DNA from: Geomicrobium sp. JCM 19039
GTDB taxonomy: Bacteria > Bacillota > Bacilli > Bacillales > Marinococcaceae
Length of the DNA: 39,088 bases
Assembly (NCBI RefSeq): GCF_000698145.1
Contig: NZ_BAXB01000031.1
Location: 1 to 39,088, forward strand
Direction of reading: 5' to 3'
Below, piece by piece: positions 8,774 through 17,740 of this stretch. The position numbers and the translations under genes were made by a program. Position 1 is the first letter of the stretch. Every line of letters begins with the position of its first letter. A model generated the notes under the pieces. The model saw only the letters and a list, made by a program, of their open reading frames with translations, made no database searches and was not told the origin of the DNA.

Positions 8774-9237
8774 CACCGTGTTTTCTATACACACCGTAGC
8801 ACAATGGCGATATTGGACCGATGCTGCCTCCTTGCTACGGTGTGTGGGAAGAAGTCCAAATGCCCCATATATTCATATTTGTGACAGTTGAGAAAGAAAA
8901 ATCATGATTTTAAACGTGAATGCGCACATAAACGAAGTCAACTGTCACAAATCGTGCACTTTGTGACAGTTGCGTGCCGAAAGTGCCCGGTTTGAGGGCT
9001 GGATTGTCACATACGTGACAGGTCATCTCACCCTTGCACCAAGTGGCGACCCTAGGCCTTAACTTTTTACCCTTCGGCAAACGTTTTTCGTTTTGCCAGC
9101 AACCCTTGCAGTGACGAACAATGATCGGCAACGAAATGAATTTCAACAGACAATATGCAAGCACTCACCCGCAAAGACCCATCTCGGTCATCTGATTTAA
9201 TGAAGTTCTTTTGTTTAACTTATATAGATCGTTTTTA
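8774..9237 (+). repeat. non-coding inverted repeat, copy A
   Basis: This stretch matches, in reverse orientation, the region at 18888-19437. Long shared blocks include the sequence around 8846-8870, 8893-8936, 8960-9008 and 9070-9125, with scattered substitutions and small indels. It holds no protein gene. It is rich in hairpins: a 12-base stem at 8789-8800/8834-8845, a 14-base stem 8878-8891/8938-8951, and a competing stem 8939-8951/8960-8972, since TTTGTGACAGTTG occurs on both sides of its complement. No transposase or clear target duplication was seen. It could be a dispersed repeat, a dead mobile element or a structured RNA gene. Confidence 0.8.
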
Positions 9238-9301
9238 GGAGAGTGCACCCATTCGACACAGAAGTACTCGCTTTCGGCAAAATTCGCCACGCCTCCGCCA
9301 A

Positions 9302-9336
9302 CGAAAAAGCAAGGAGCTTGGCTCCTTGCTTTTTCG
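9302..9336. terminator. intrinsic terminator of the DUF418 gene
   Basis: A perfect 16-base stem (CGAAAAAGCAAGGAGC with its complement) and a 3-base loop abut the stop codon of the minus-strand DUF418 gene. The A- and T-rich ends give T-runs in both directions. Confidence 0.85.
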
Positions 9337-10548
9337 TTATACATTTTTATACGTCCATTTTCGCCAAAGCCATTCCATCGGTCCTTGATTGAATTTCTTC
9401 AAGTAGAGTGTACTTAGTCCAATTTGGATGATAAAGACGGAAACGGACAGTATGACGCCAGCAAAGCTGCCGACTTGGTTAAACAGGCCGAACCCATATC
9501 CGTGGAAAATGATGACGAAAATGAGTGTCTGCATAAGGTAATTCGTCAATGCCATGCGCCCGACAGAAGCGATCGGCTGCAGCATTTTTTGTCGTGATTC
9601 TTTCGTTAGAAGCAGTACGAGTGCGGAAAGGTAAAACAGCATTAAAATCGGCCCGGTGAATGTACGTATGCTAAAAGCTAAACCGTACGCAACGCCTCCG
9701 GGTATGGCGGTGAAGTCATGCAGGAGCGCTGTCGTTAAGATCGAGAATAAAAAGCCAATCCACGCGCTATGGATGCAAATCTTTTTCCACGTGTGCAAAT
9801 GGTCCCGGACGTTGTGGAACATGCCAGTCTTACCCATGTACAAACCGATCAAAAAGAGTGGCAGAATGGACGGAATGACGACGAAAACATTTAATAATGT
9901 AATGATAGATTCAGGCAGACGATGCAAAAGAATGTCAAGATAACTTCCGTTTGCCATGACCTCATTTGCTTGGGCATTCATTGTGGCCATTTCTTCAGTA
10001 AAATCGCCTCCAAACATGGTGCCGAGACTCATTAACCAGCTGTTAACACCCATCATTACAGCCAAAATAATGCTGTAGATGAAAAGGAGTAACGTTGCCC
10101 AAATTAAAATGGTTTTCGGTTGTCTAGAAATAAAGAAAAGTAATAGAAATCCAGTCACACCGTACGTGAATAAAATGTCGCCGTGCCAGAAGAAGAACAG
10201 GTGGACGATCCCTACAATCATAAGAAACGTAAGTCGCCGGGAGAATAAGCGATTCGCTCGTAAGTTTTTCTCCGCTGCCCGTGAGTAGAATATGTAGAAG
10301 CCTAATCCAAACAATAGCGAGAACATCGGATAAAATTTACCTTCGACAAAAAATGATATAAATAAAGTGCTCAGTGCGTTTAACGTGTCGTCTGGTAAAG
10401 GAAACCCTTCTATGAAAATGGTGAAATCGAGCTGTGCCAATGACTTGAAGTGCATCATGTTCGCCAGAGCGATGCCCAAAATGGCAAACCCTCGCACAAT
10501 ATCAAGCGTATGAATCCGTTCGTTTGAAGAAATTCCTTGATGTTTCAA
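9337..10548 (-). CDS. DUF418 domain membrane protein (YeiB family)
   Basis: A 403-residue integral membrane protein with about ten hydrophobic segments. The opening RIHTLDIVRGFAILGIALANM and the later SVGRMALTNYLMQTL are characteristic of the DUF418/YeiB family, distantly related to membrane acyltransferases. The family's role is unsettled. The start is the TTG at 10548 with AAGGAGGG upstream. It has its own promoter (TTGATA and TATAAT at 10572-10601) and terminator, so it is separate from the nad operon upstream. Confidence 0.85.
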   Translation of the reverse strand: MKHQGISSNERIHTLDIVRGFAILGIALANMMHFKSLAQLDFTIFIEGFPLPDDTLNALSTLFISFFVEGKFYPMFSLLFGLGFYIFYSRAAEKNLRANRLFSRRLTFLMIVGIVHLFFFWHGDILFTYGVTGFLLLFFISRQPKTILIWATLLLFIYSIILAVMMGVNSWLMSLGTMFGGDFTEEMATMNAQANEVMANGSYLDILLHRLPESIITLLNVFVVIPSILPLFLIGLYMGKTGMFHNVRDHLHTWKKICIHSAWIGFLFSILTTALLHDFTAIPGGVAYGLAFSIRTFTGPILMLFYLSALVLLLTKESRQKMLQPIASVGRMALTNYLMQTLIFVIIFHGYGFGLFNQVGSFAGVILSVSVFIIQIGLSTLYLKKFNQGPMEWLWRKWTYKNV

Positions 10549-10571
10549 ATAAAAACCCTCCTTATGTATCC

Positions 10572-10601
10572 ATTATAAGGAGAGTTCACTACATTTATCA
10601 A
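10572..10601 (-). promoter_or_regulatory. sigma-A type promoter of the DUF418 gene
   Basis: On the minus strand TTGATA and TATAAT are separated by 18 bases, directly upstream of the TTG-started DUF418 gene. The -10 side also lies in a small inverted repeat (CCTTAT and ATAAGG) reaching the ribosome binding site. Confidence 0.6.
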
Positions 10602-10644
10602 AATATTTTTATAGCAATTGTGTCTAAAATGTGTCTGAAAATAA

Positions 10645-11739
10645 TTATGCATTTTCGAGCATGCGCCGTAGAGCCATACGTGCATTCTCAGCGATATGTT
10701 CTGGAACAGAAATCTCAAATTGGTATACATCTTCACGTAACAGATCCAACGTCCATGCTAAATGTTCCAAGTCAATTCGGTTCATCGTCAAGCACGGGCA
10801 CATGTTACTGTTCAATGAAAAGACCCGTTTATCAACGTGTTGTGCGGCTAGCCGTTTCACGAGATTCATTTCTGTGCCAATTGCCCAAGACGTTCCCGGG
10901 GCAGCGGCATGTAGACGTTCGATAATGTGATGGGTGCTGCCTGCGTAATCTGCTGCTTGCACAACCTCATACGTGCACTCGGGGTGGACGAGTACGTTCG
11001 TTTCCGGCTCTGTTTGCCGCAGTTCTTCAATTTGCCCGACCGTAAATTTCTCGTGCACCGAACAGTGACCTTTCCAAAGAATGATTTGGATGTCATCAAT
11101 ATGAGCACCATCTGCCAGCTCCAACTCATGCGTAATTGGATTCCATACTGCCATATCTTGCAACGGGATGCCAAGATCTGCCGCTGTATTTCGACCGAGG
11201 TGCTGATCGGGAAGAAAGAGCAGCCGCTGTTTTTGCGCGAGCGCCCACCGCACCATCTTGCCTGCATTGGAACTCGTCACACACGCGCCGCCGCGCTCGC
11301 CACAAAACGCTTTTATCGCGGCGGTGCTGTTCACGTACGTGAGTGGAAGAATCGCATCCCCAAATTGGTCGGTTAGCGTCTCCCACGCTCGCTCCGTTTG
11401 TGAAATATTTGCCATGTCCGCCATCGAACAACCGGCATTCAAGTCCGGTAGCATCACACGTTGCTCGGTGTCAGTCAGAATATCCGCCGTCTCCGCCATA
11501 AAATGGACACCGCAAAACACAATATACGGACTCGACCGTGTCTCGCAAACTTGCGCCAACTGCAAAGAGTCTCCCGTCACATCCGCAAACTGAATCACCT
11601 CATCACGTTGATAATGGTGCCCAGGAATGAACAGATCGCTCCCGAACGCCCGCTTTGCTTCAACAATACGCGATATTTTTTCCTCATTACTCATCTCTCG
11701 ATATTGTACGGGTAACCTACGAATCGCTGTGAACGTCAT
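10645..11739 (-). CDS. nadA: quinolinate synthase NadA
   Basis: NadA condenses iminoaspartate from NadB with dihydroxyacetone phosphate to give quinolinate, using a 4Fe-4S cluster. The protein of 364 residues has [34 protein letters not shown] and NSNMCPCL, which carry the conserved substrate-binding and cluster cysteine motifs of the Bacillus-type enzyme. The ATG at 11739 overlaps the nadC stop (ATGA) and has AAGGAG upstream; the in-frame ATG at 11748 is a weaker choice. It is the last gene of nadB-nadC-nadA. The gene is intact, unlike the two before it. Confidence 0.95.
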   Translation of the reverse strand: MTFTAIRRLPVQYREMSNEEKISRIVEAKRAFGSDLFIPGHHYQRDEVIQFADVTGDSLQLAQVCETRSSPYIVFCGVHFMAETADILTDTEQRVMLPDLNAGCSMADMANISQTERAWETLTDQFGDAILPLTYVNSTAAIKAFCGERGGACVTSSNAGKMVRWALAQKQRLLFLPDQHLGRNTAADLGIPLQDMAVWNPITHELELADGAHIDDIQIILWKGHCSVHEKFTVGQIEELRQTEPETNVLVHPECTYEVVQAADYAGSTHHIIERLHAAAPGTSWAIGTEMNLVKRLAAQHVDKRVFSLNSNMCPCLTMNRIDLEHLAWTLDLLREDVYQFEISVPEHIAENARMALRRMLENA

Positions 11740-12577
11740 ACCGAACACTCCTTTCGTACGAGCATACTAAAATCAAGCGCTTGAACCGAATGCGTCAAAA
11801 AGCCAAGCGAAAGATAATCAACCCCCGAGCCTCGAAACGTCGCAATCGTCTTCATGGATATGCCTCCTGACGCTTCCATTAAGATTTCCTCGGGAACAAG
11901 CGGAACGTAGCGAGCAATATCAGCTGGCGTCGCGTTATCAAACATAATCACATCTGCCCCCGCGCGTACCGCCTCCTCGACTTCCGCACCGTTCGTCGTT
12001 TCCACTTCAACCTTCACCATGTGACCAACCGCCGCCCGCGTCCGCGCCACCGCCTCAGAAATCGACCCACATGCCGCAATATGATTCTCCTTTAACATCA
12101 CCGCATCATCCAAGCCATAACGATGATTAAACCGCCCCCCGCGCGTACCGCAGCCTTCTCCAACAGACGAAGCCCCGGCGTCGTCTTCCGCGTATCGCAC
12201 ACCCGAATCGACCGATCCCCGAGCGCGTCCACCGCTAACCGCGTCATCGACGCAATTCCACTCATCCGTTGCAATACATTCAGTGCAACCCTCTCTCCTG
12301 TCAAAAGAGAAGCAGCCGGACCACGCATCGACAAGACGTGGTCACCCTCGGTAACAGCATCCCCGTCACGAAGGGTCGTTTTCATAGAAACAGACGGGTC
12401 TAGAAGCTGATAGATTCGCTCAAAAACAGCCAGTCCGGCAACAACCCCGTCCGCTTTGGCGACAACGTACGCCTCTGTTTTCTCATCTTGAAAAATGGAT
12501 TCGCTCGTCAAGTCCCCGGTACCGATATCTTCAAGTAAGAAGCGGTGTAACTGTTCGTCCAGTAGCAGTGTGTTCAT
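11736..12577 (-). pseudogene. nadC: nicotinate-nucleotide pyrophosphorylase NadC, frameshifted
   Basis: NadC (quinolinate phosphoribosyltransferase) makes nicotinate mononucleotide from quinolinate and PRPP. The N-terminal frame runs from MNTLLLDEQLHRFLLEDIG through DTRKTTPGLRLLEKAAVRAGGG. The C-terminal frame continues NHRYGLDDAVMLKENH to a GGISMKTIATF block. The join is at the G-rich stretch near 12132-12138, where one extra base restores AGGG-FNHRYG and a normal length of about 280 residues. The ATG at 12577 has AAGGAGG upstream and overlaps the nadB end by 47 bases; the stop overlaps nadA. An error in the sequence is more likely than loss of the pathway. Confidence 0.92.
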
Positions 12578-14008
12578 CGTTTTCCTCCTTCAATTGGAAT
12601 GTGATTTGTTTGCCTTGCCAGTTCGGATCTGGGTGGGGGAAGTCTGTTCGTATGTGTGCTCCGCGTGTTTCGTGTCGCAACTGTGCGGCGGTGGTGACGA
12701 GTTTGGCCACGGTGAAAAGGTGATCGTCTTCGCTGTACGTTGTGTTGTCAGCAGGCAACGATTCAAAGCTTTTGAGATACGCTTGCATCTCGTTCAGGTC
12801 GTCTTGATGGCGTTCGACACCGACCGATGCGCTCATTTTCTGTTGCAGTTCAGCGCGGTCAGGTAAACGGTGATGCACCGGCGGTGATGAGGAGAAGGAT
12901 GAGCGTTTGCGCCATTCTTTGCCACTCGCGATATGCGCACTCGTCTTTTCCGCGAAAACGAGCGCTTCAAGTAATGAATTGCTCGCCAATCGGTTCGCGC
13001 CGTGAACAGATGTGCAGGCGACTTCTCCGATCGCATACAACCTTTCAATGTTCGTTTGCCCCCACGCATTCGTTTGCACGCCCCCGCACATAAAGTGAGC
13101 AGCTGGTGCAACAGGAAGCGGATCAACGGTTGGATCGTATCCCGAGGTTAAGCAATGATGAGTAATGGACGGAAAACGTTTTGTGAAGTTCTTCACATGG
13201 CGCGCGTCAAGAAAGACAGGGGTGTCGGAACGATGAATGGCACGTGCGACAACATCTCGGCTAGCGAGATCGTTGCGGAGTATGCGTTCACCGTCACTGT
13301 TCACGAGCATCGCTCCTTCACCCCGTACGGCCTCACTAATGAGTCCGCCACCTGGCGCTTTGAGCATCGTAGGTGAAATTGGACGAACTCCACGTCGGTA
13401 ACGGAGGCCCCCGCTCGATACGCGAGGGCGATGCCGTCACCGGTCGCAGTGGCTACGTTTGACGTGCGTGCGTATAGTTGACCGGCTCCTCCGGTAGCAA
13501 GGATGACGGCTTTTGGGTGTTCGAATCGTTGTTTGGTCGTGTGTACAGCTGTAATTTGTCCCCTTTCGGTTACAAGTTCTATGACGGTTTCATGTTCATA
13601 AAGGCTTACGCGGTTTTTCACATGTTGCAATAGCGTCGTTGTAATTGCTTGACCGGTTTGATCTCCATTGGCGTGTAGAATTCGCCGTCTGGAGTGGGCG
13701 CCTTCATGTCCGAGAGTCGGCGCAAATGGCACACCGAGATTTTTGAGTGTTCGAGCAATTTTTGGTGCAGATCGGGTCATCATCTGAATGTATGTAACGT
13801 TACCGTGGCCGTAGCCCGCTTGCATTGTGTCGGTCGCGTGAATCGACGTGTCGTCGTTAGCGGTGACAGCGGCAGCCATCCCTCCTTGTGCGCGAGTGGA
13901 GTTGTTCACTGTTGCCTCAGTTTTTGAGATGAGGACGACGTCTTCCGTTTCTGAAAGTTGTAAAGCTGCCATGAGCCCTGCAACTCCTGTCCCAATGATC
14001 ACAATCAT
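12531..14008 (-). pseudogene. nadB: L-aspartate oxidase NadB, frameshifted
   Basis: NadB is an FAD enzyme that oxidises L-aspartate to iminoaspartate, the first step of de novo NAD synthesis. The N-terminal part has the dinucleotide fold IIGTGVAGLMAAL, NNSTRAQGGMAAAV, RRRILHANGDQTG and DVEFVQFH. The frame shifts near 13375: CACCTACG needs one more C to read HPTMLKAPGGGLISEAVRGEGA, which continues to the C-terminal helical domain. The repaired protein is about 490 residues, slightly shorter than the Bacillus subtilis protein. It heads the nadBCA operon and is divergent from nifS-niaR across a 75-base gap holding a likely NiaR site. Confidence 0.93.
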
Positions 14009-14020
14009 AATTTCACCAAC

Positions 14021-14043
14021 TTTACAGTTGTCTTGTCACCTAT
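14021..14043. promoter_or_regulatory. candidate NiaR operator
   Basis: The stretch with ACAGTTGTCTTGTCACCTAT lies in the only gap between nadBCA and nifS-niaR. Its spaced ACA/TGT elements around a TTGTC core resemble sites described for the nicotinate-responsive repressor NiaR. It overlaps where promoters in both directions must lie. The resemblance is from memory of the motif, so this is a moderate call. Confidence 0.42.
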
Positions 14044-14083
14044 ATTTACATAGAATAAAAGAAAAAACAATGGGGAGATTGAG

Positions 14084-15211
14084 ATGATTTATTTAGATTA
14101 CAGTGCAACGACGCCAATGTCTGACACGTGCTTGCGTGTGTACAATGATGTATCTCAAGCGGCGTTTGGCAATACGAACAGCGTTCATACGCGAGGGCTA
14201 GAGGCGACGGATGTATACCGAGTTGCCAAGCAGCGGTTTGCACACTGCTTAAACATTAAGGCTGACGGTGTACATTTTACCGGTTCAGGGTCGGAAGCCA
14301 ATTTCTTGTCGATCGTCACGCTCGCAAAAGCGGCTCGTAAAAGAGGGAATCATATTCTTTCTGTAAAGACCGAGCATCCGTCTGTGTTGGACACGCTCGA
14401 TTATTTGTCTGGACAAGGATATGAAGTAACGTTTGTGGACGTCGACGGTGAAGGAAACATTGACCCGGCACAAGTAGAAAAGGCGATCAGGCGAGAAACG
14501 ATTTTGGCGACATTTGCGGTTGCTTCAAGTGAGATTGGCACTGTGCAAAAGGTTGATGAACTGAGCGAGTTGCTCCGGTCCCGTGATATACTGTTTCATA
14601 GTGATGCTGTCCAAGCTGTCGGACGCGTTGACGTGAACTGGCAACTTTTCGATGCGATTAGCATGTCCGCACATAAGCTATACGCACCGAAAGGAGTAGG
14701 GGTGGCGTACATCGCTCCCCACGTCCCGTGGCAAACGTTTTACAGTCGTTCGTCGTTTCGACCGGGCACCGTCGATGTGGCAGGAGCGGCAGCGTTTGCC
14801 GTTGGGATTGAAGAAGCGATCGAGCAGTTGCCGAAGGTCGAGCAGCTGGCGTTATGGCGGGATGAAGCGATGGGTCGTTTGACAACGAATGGGCGCTTTT
14901 CCCTTGTTGGAGCGAAACAGCGTTTGCCGTTTCATCTTGGGTTTCTCGTACACGGCTGGAGCGGACAGCAGTTCATGCTCGAATGTGACCGTCAAGGCAT
15001 ACAAATCGCAGTCGGATCTGCTTGTCGGGCAGGGCAAACGAATACACCTGAATCTTTGCTTGCAATTGGGCTTAAACAACATGAGGCTGAACAGTTTATT
15101 CGCGTGACGTTCGGTGTCCCAACGACCCGAGCAGATGTTGAGAAAATGATCACTACTTTTGAACAAATAAGTGAGGAAAACGATGTCACCAAAAAAATTA
15201 TTAGCAAGTGA
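14084..15211 (+). CDS. nifS: NifS-type cysteine desulfurase for NAD synthesis
   Basis: A PLP-dependent cysteine desulfurase of 375 residues that takes sulfur from cysteine. In Bacillus the copy beside nadBCA is dedicated to building the 4Fe-4S cluster of NadA. The motifs are YLDYSATTP at the start, GSGSEANF, KTEHPSVLD, HSDAVQAVG, SMSAHKLYAPKG with the PLP lysine, and GSACRAGQTN with the active-site cysteine. The ATG at 14084 has GGGGAG upstream. It is divergent from nadBCA and overlaps niaR by 29 bases, so enzyme and repressor are co-transcribed. Confidence 0.93.
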   Translation: MIYLDYSATTPMSDTCLRVYNDVSQAAFGNTNSVHTRGLEATDVYRVAKQRFAHCLNIKADGVHFTGSGSEANFLSIVTLAKAARKRGNHILSVKTEHPSVLDTLDYLSGQGYEVTFVDVDGEGNIDPAQVEKAIRRETILATFAVASSEIGTVQKVDELSELLRSRDILFHSDAVQAVGRVDVNWQLFDAISMSAHKLYAPKGVGVAYIAPHVPWQTFYSRSSFRPGTVDVAGAAAFAVGIEEAIEQLPKVEQLALWRDEAMGRLTTNGRFSLVGAKQRLPFHLGFLVHGWSGQQFMLECDRQGIQIAVGSACRAGQTNTPESLLAIGLKQHEAEQFIRVTFGVPTTRADVEKMITTFEQISEENDVTKKIISK

Positions 15212-15713
15212 GCGCCGGGAAGCGATCGTTCAATGGCTGAAAGAGGAAGGCGCACCGCTAAAGGGTGGTGAGCTTGCGGAGCGTGCAGGCGTCAGTCGTC
15301 AAGTGATTGTCCAAGACATGTCCATATTACGGGCAAAGGAAGAACCTGTGCTCGCGACAGCGCACGGGTACATGTACATGGGTGAAGGGCAAGCAAACAA
15401 CGAACGGGAATGGGTTGCGGTTCGTCATGCGCCAGATGAAATGAAAGACGAATTGTATACGTTTGTTGATTACGGGTTAACCGTAAACACGGTCGTCATT
15501 GAACATGAAGTGTATGGTGAACTTTCTGGACGCATCGATGTGTCCAACCGCCGTGATGTGGATGCGTTTTGTGAGCGGGTGACAGATTCAGGAAGTGCGC
15601 TGCTCTCTCAGCTTACAGACGGTGTACATCTCCATCTCGTGGAAGCAAGCCGAAAAGAGCAGATCACCAATGCGAAAGCGGCGTTACGAGAAAAAGGCTT
15701 TCTCATCGAATGA
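15183..15713 (+). CDS. niaR: nicotinate-responsive transcriptional repressor NiaR
   Basis: NiaR (YrxA) represses nad genes when nicotinate is available. The N-terminal winged helix (about residues 1-60, with LKGGELAERAGVSRQVIVQDMSILR) is followed by a 3H ligand-binding domain, in which metal-binding histidines are conserved (VRHAPDEM, VIEHEVYGEL, DGVHLHLVEA). The ATG at 15183 has GTGAGG upstream and lies inside the nifS end; a GTG at 15171 is in frame but less likely. Length of 176 residues is typical. It should act on the nadB-nifS gap. Its stop is one base from the converging hpaB-like gene, with no terminator between. Confidence 0.9.
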   Translation: MSPKKLLASERREAIVQWLKEEGAPLKGGELAERAGVSRQVIVQDMSILRAKEEPVLATAHGYMYMGEGQANNEREWVAVRHAPDEMKDELYTFVDYGLTVNTVVIEHEVYGELSGRIDVSNRRDVDAFCERVTDSGSALLSQLTDGVHLHLVEASRKEQITNAKAALREKGFLIE

Positions 15714-15714
15714 A

Positions 15715-17139
15715 TTATTTGAGCTTCTCTAGAAAGTTCCGCACACGTGAACTGTACGGTTCAAGATTATAGTCGAGGCAAAGCCCGGATTGAAGCCGGA
15801 TCGGATCTCCGTAGAAATAACGCTCAAATTGCGTTTGTCTTGAACCGAAGTCACCCATCGTTAAATCTTTTGCAAGTCGAAATAAACGGATCCGATCTTT
15901 TGCTGATGCTTCGTAGCCACCCATAAATCGTTCAAGCAACGGAGCAATTTCCGAGTTAAAGTCTTTTTCGTTTGGTGTCGCAATAAAATTGCTCGCTCCG
16001 ATGAGCTGGATAATTTCCACAAGTCTCCCGTACGTGTTTTGATAATAGGAAACGGCCGTCTTCAGCGGAGCGGCCTTCGGGACCATCATGCCATAAGGGT
16101 TTATTTCTGCTTGCATTTCCGAAGAGTATACAAAGCCGCGCATCGCTTCGAGCGCTGTAATAATTTCAGATACTTTCTGCTGAATGTGTTGAAACTGACC
16201 AATTTTTAACGTATTGACCATTTCATTGGCAATGCCTAAAATCCATTCGGTTTTTACGATTTGCCGGTTGGACGCATGAAAGAGAAGCGCAGATTCAAGA
16301 CCGGTGTCGAAGAAGAGTCGCTTGGCGAGTTCTTCATTTTTATATAAAAACACACGCTCCCACGGAACGAACACCGAATCAAAAACGACGATCGCATCGC
16401 CTTCTTCAAATTGAGAAGAATACGGTTCATCGTAGAGTGAATCTTTCGAATATGAGGGTCTCGCTAAAAAGGTCAATCCTTTTGTGTCAGATGGAATGGA
16501 GAAAGCGAACAAGTAATCCTTCTCTAATCCTGCGGGCAGAACGATCACTTCATCAGTAATTCCACCTTGAGTGGCGAGTAAGCGCGCGCCTTCAATCACA
16601 ATGCCCGTGTCCGTCTCTTCCACAACTTTTGCTGCAATCGGCTGCTCTTCTTCTTTCGAGAAAAAGGACGTTGATCTTTTTGCTTTCGGATTCACAAAGG
16701 TATGTGTAAATGTTAGATCTGCCTGTTTCGCGTTTTCGTATAGTTGCTCAATCGCGTCACCGTATTGTTCACCGGCAGTCGCAAAATAATCTTTCGCACA
16801 AGCAAGTGTTGTCACGATCGTATTCCCATATTCAGGAGAACGTCCGAGTAGGCCGGCATTTTCATTTGCCCATAGTTGCGTTGCCAATCGGCGTTTCGCC
16901 AAGCGTTCTCGGGTCGTCATCGGCTCCCAGGAGAAATTCGATGACCCATCATCCGCTTGTAAAATCGCTCGGTATTCTGGTTTATGAACGAGGTCATACA
17001 AATTCGCTTTACTTTTAATGACGGATGTAAAGGCCGGGTGCTTTGTCACAGGCCCACGGATCTTTTCTCCATCCAGCCAAACGGTGCTGTTCATCGCAGC
17101 GATCCGTTCCATATATTCATTAGCGGTAACCATACCCAT
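15715..17139 (-). CDS. 4-hydroxyphenylacetate 3-monooxygenase-type flavin-dependent oxygenase (HpaB family)
   Basis: An HpaB/HpaH-type FADH2-using oxygenase of 474 residues, which in the family hydroxylates 4-hydroxyphenylacetate or other phenols. The N-terminal block EYMERIAAMNSTVWLDGEKIRGPV and the later FVPWERVFLYKN, LIGASNFIATPNEKDF and GDFGSRQTQFERYFYGDP are typical. The ATG at 17139 follows GAGGAGG; the frame is open further upstream, but no better start exists. No flavin reductase (HpaC) lies nearby, so a partner elsewhere in the genome must supply FADH2. It is divergent from a small acetyltransferase. The true phenolic substrate is not known. Confidence 0.88.
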   Translation of the reverse strand: MGMVTANEYMERIAAMNSTVWLDGEKIRGPVTKHPAFTSVIKSKANLYDLVHKPEYRAILQADDGSSNFSWEPMTTRERLAKRRLATQLWANENAGLLGRSPEYGNTIVTTLACAKDYFATAGEQYGDAIEQLYENAKQADLTFTHTFVNPKAKRSTSFFSKEEEQPIAAKVVEETDTGIVIEGARLLATQGGITDEVIVLPAGLEKDYLFAFSIPSDTKGLTFLARPSYSKDSLYDEPYSSQFEEGDAIVVFDSVFVPWERVFLYKNEELAKRLFFDTGLESALLFHASNRQIVKTEWILGIANEMVNTLKIGQFQHIQQKVSEIITALEAMRGFVYSSEMQAEINPYGMMVPKAAPLKTAVSYYQNTYGRLVEIIQLIGASNFIATPNEKDFNSEIAPLLERFMGGYEASAKDRIRLFRLAKDLTMGDFGSRQTQFERYFYGDPIRLQSGLCLDYNLEPYSSRVRNFLEKLK

Positions 17140-17172
17140 GTCAGTCGCCCTCCTCGCAATTACATTATGCAA

Positions 17173-17188
17173 ACCGGTCCAGTCCGGT
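17173..17188. promoter_or_regulatory. inverted repeat between hpaB-like and GNAT genes
   Basis: ACCGG-TCCAGT-CCGGT is a perfect 5-base inverted repeat in the middle of the 69-base gap between two divergent genes. Its central place suggests an operator for both, but no regulator gene lies next to it. Confidence 0.35.
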
Positions 17189-17208
17189 AACTGAAAGGAG
17201 TAGAAAAC

Positions 17209-17669
17209 ATGCAAATTCGAAAAGCTAATCTCCTTGATACGGAGCGCCTTATCAAGATGCGCTGGGATTTTACAATTGAGGATCATCCCGAAAAAGAGCA
17301 AGCAGATGTACACGCGTACGAAAAGGAATGCCGCCGATTTCTTGAGGAGGCAATCGCGGGGGATCGTTGGCACATTTGGTAGCTGAACAAGCAGGCGTTA
17401 TTGTGAGTCACATGTATATCCAGCTCGTCGATAAAGTTCCTCGTCCAGGAAGAGTTACTCGTCCTTTTGCGTATATGACGAATGTGTATACCGTTCCGTC
17501 TCACCGGGGGATGGGCATTGGCAGTCAATTGCTCGAACATATTCATCAATGGGTAAAAGAACACGAGTATGAATTTATTCTCGTTTGGCCAAGTGAGGCA
17601 GGAGAGCCGTATTATAAGAAAAATGGATATGCACGCGTTGAAGAACCGATGGAATACATTCCCGAATAA
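17209..17669 (+). pseudogene. GNAT family N-acetyltransferase, frameshifted
   Basis: The first 59 codons (MQIRKANLLDTERLIKMRWD...) end at a TAG just after HIW near 17380. One extra G in the GG at 17378-17380 restores VAEQAGVIVSHMYIQ and joins it to the rest. The acetyl-CoA motif VYTVPSHRGMGIGSQLLEH and the end PYYKKNGYARVEEPMEY identify a GNAT acetyltransferase of about 154 residues. The start ATG at 17209 follows AAAGGAG. Substrate unknown. Confidence 0.8.
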
Positions 17670-17694
17670 AAATGAGTTATACTAATTAAAAATA

Positions 17695-17703
17695 TGATAT
17701 ACT
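17695..17703 (+). promoter_or_regulatory. extended -10 promoter of glpX
   Basis: TGATATACT is an extended -10 (TG-n-TATACT) 38 bases before the glpX start, in an AT-rich stretch. No good -35 is visible, as is common for extended -10 promoters. Confidence 0.5.
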
Positions 17704-17740
17704 TATTTTATTCGAATAATGTTTACTGGCGGAGGGACGT

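Noticed and set aside
8910..9164. Minus-strand 84-codon frame inside repeat copy A
   Set aside because: The matching frame in copy B is broken and differs by indels, and the stretch is dominated by hairpins; no protein family or ribosome binding site was seen.
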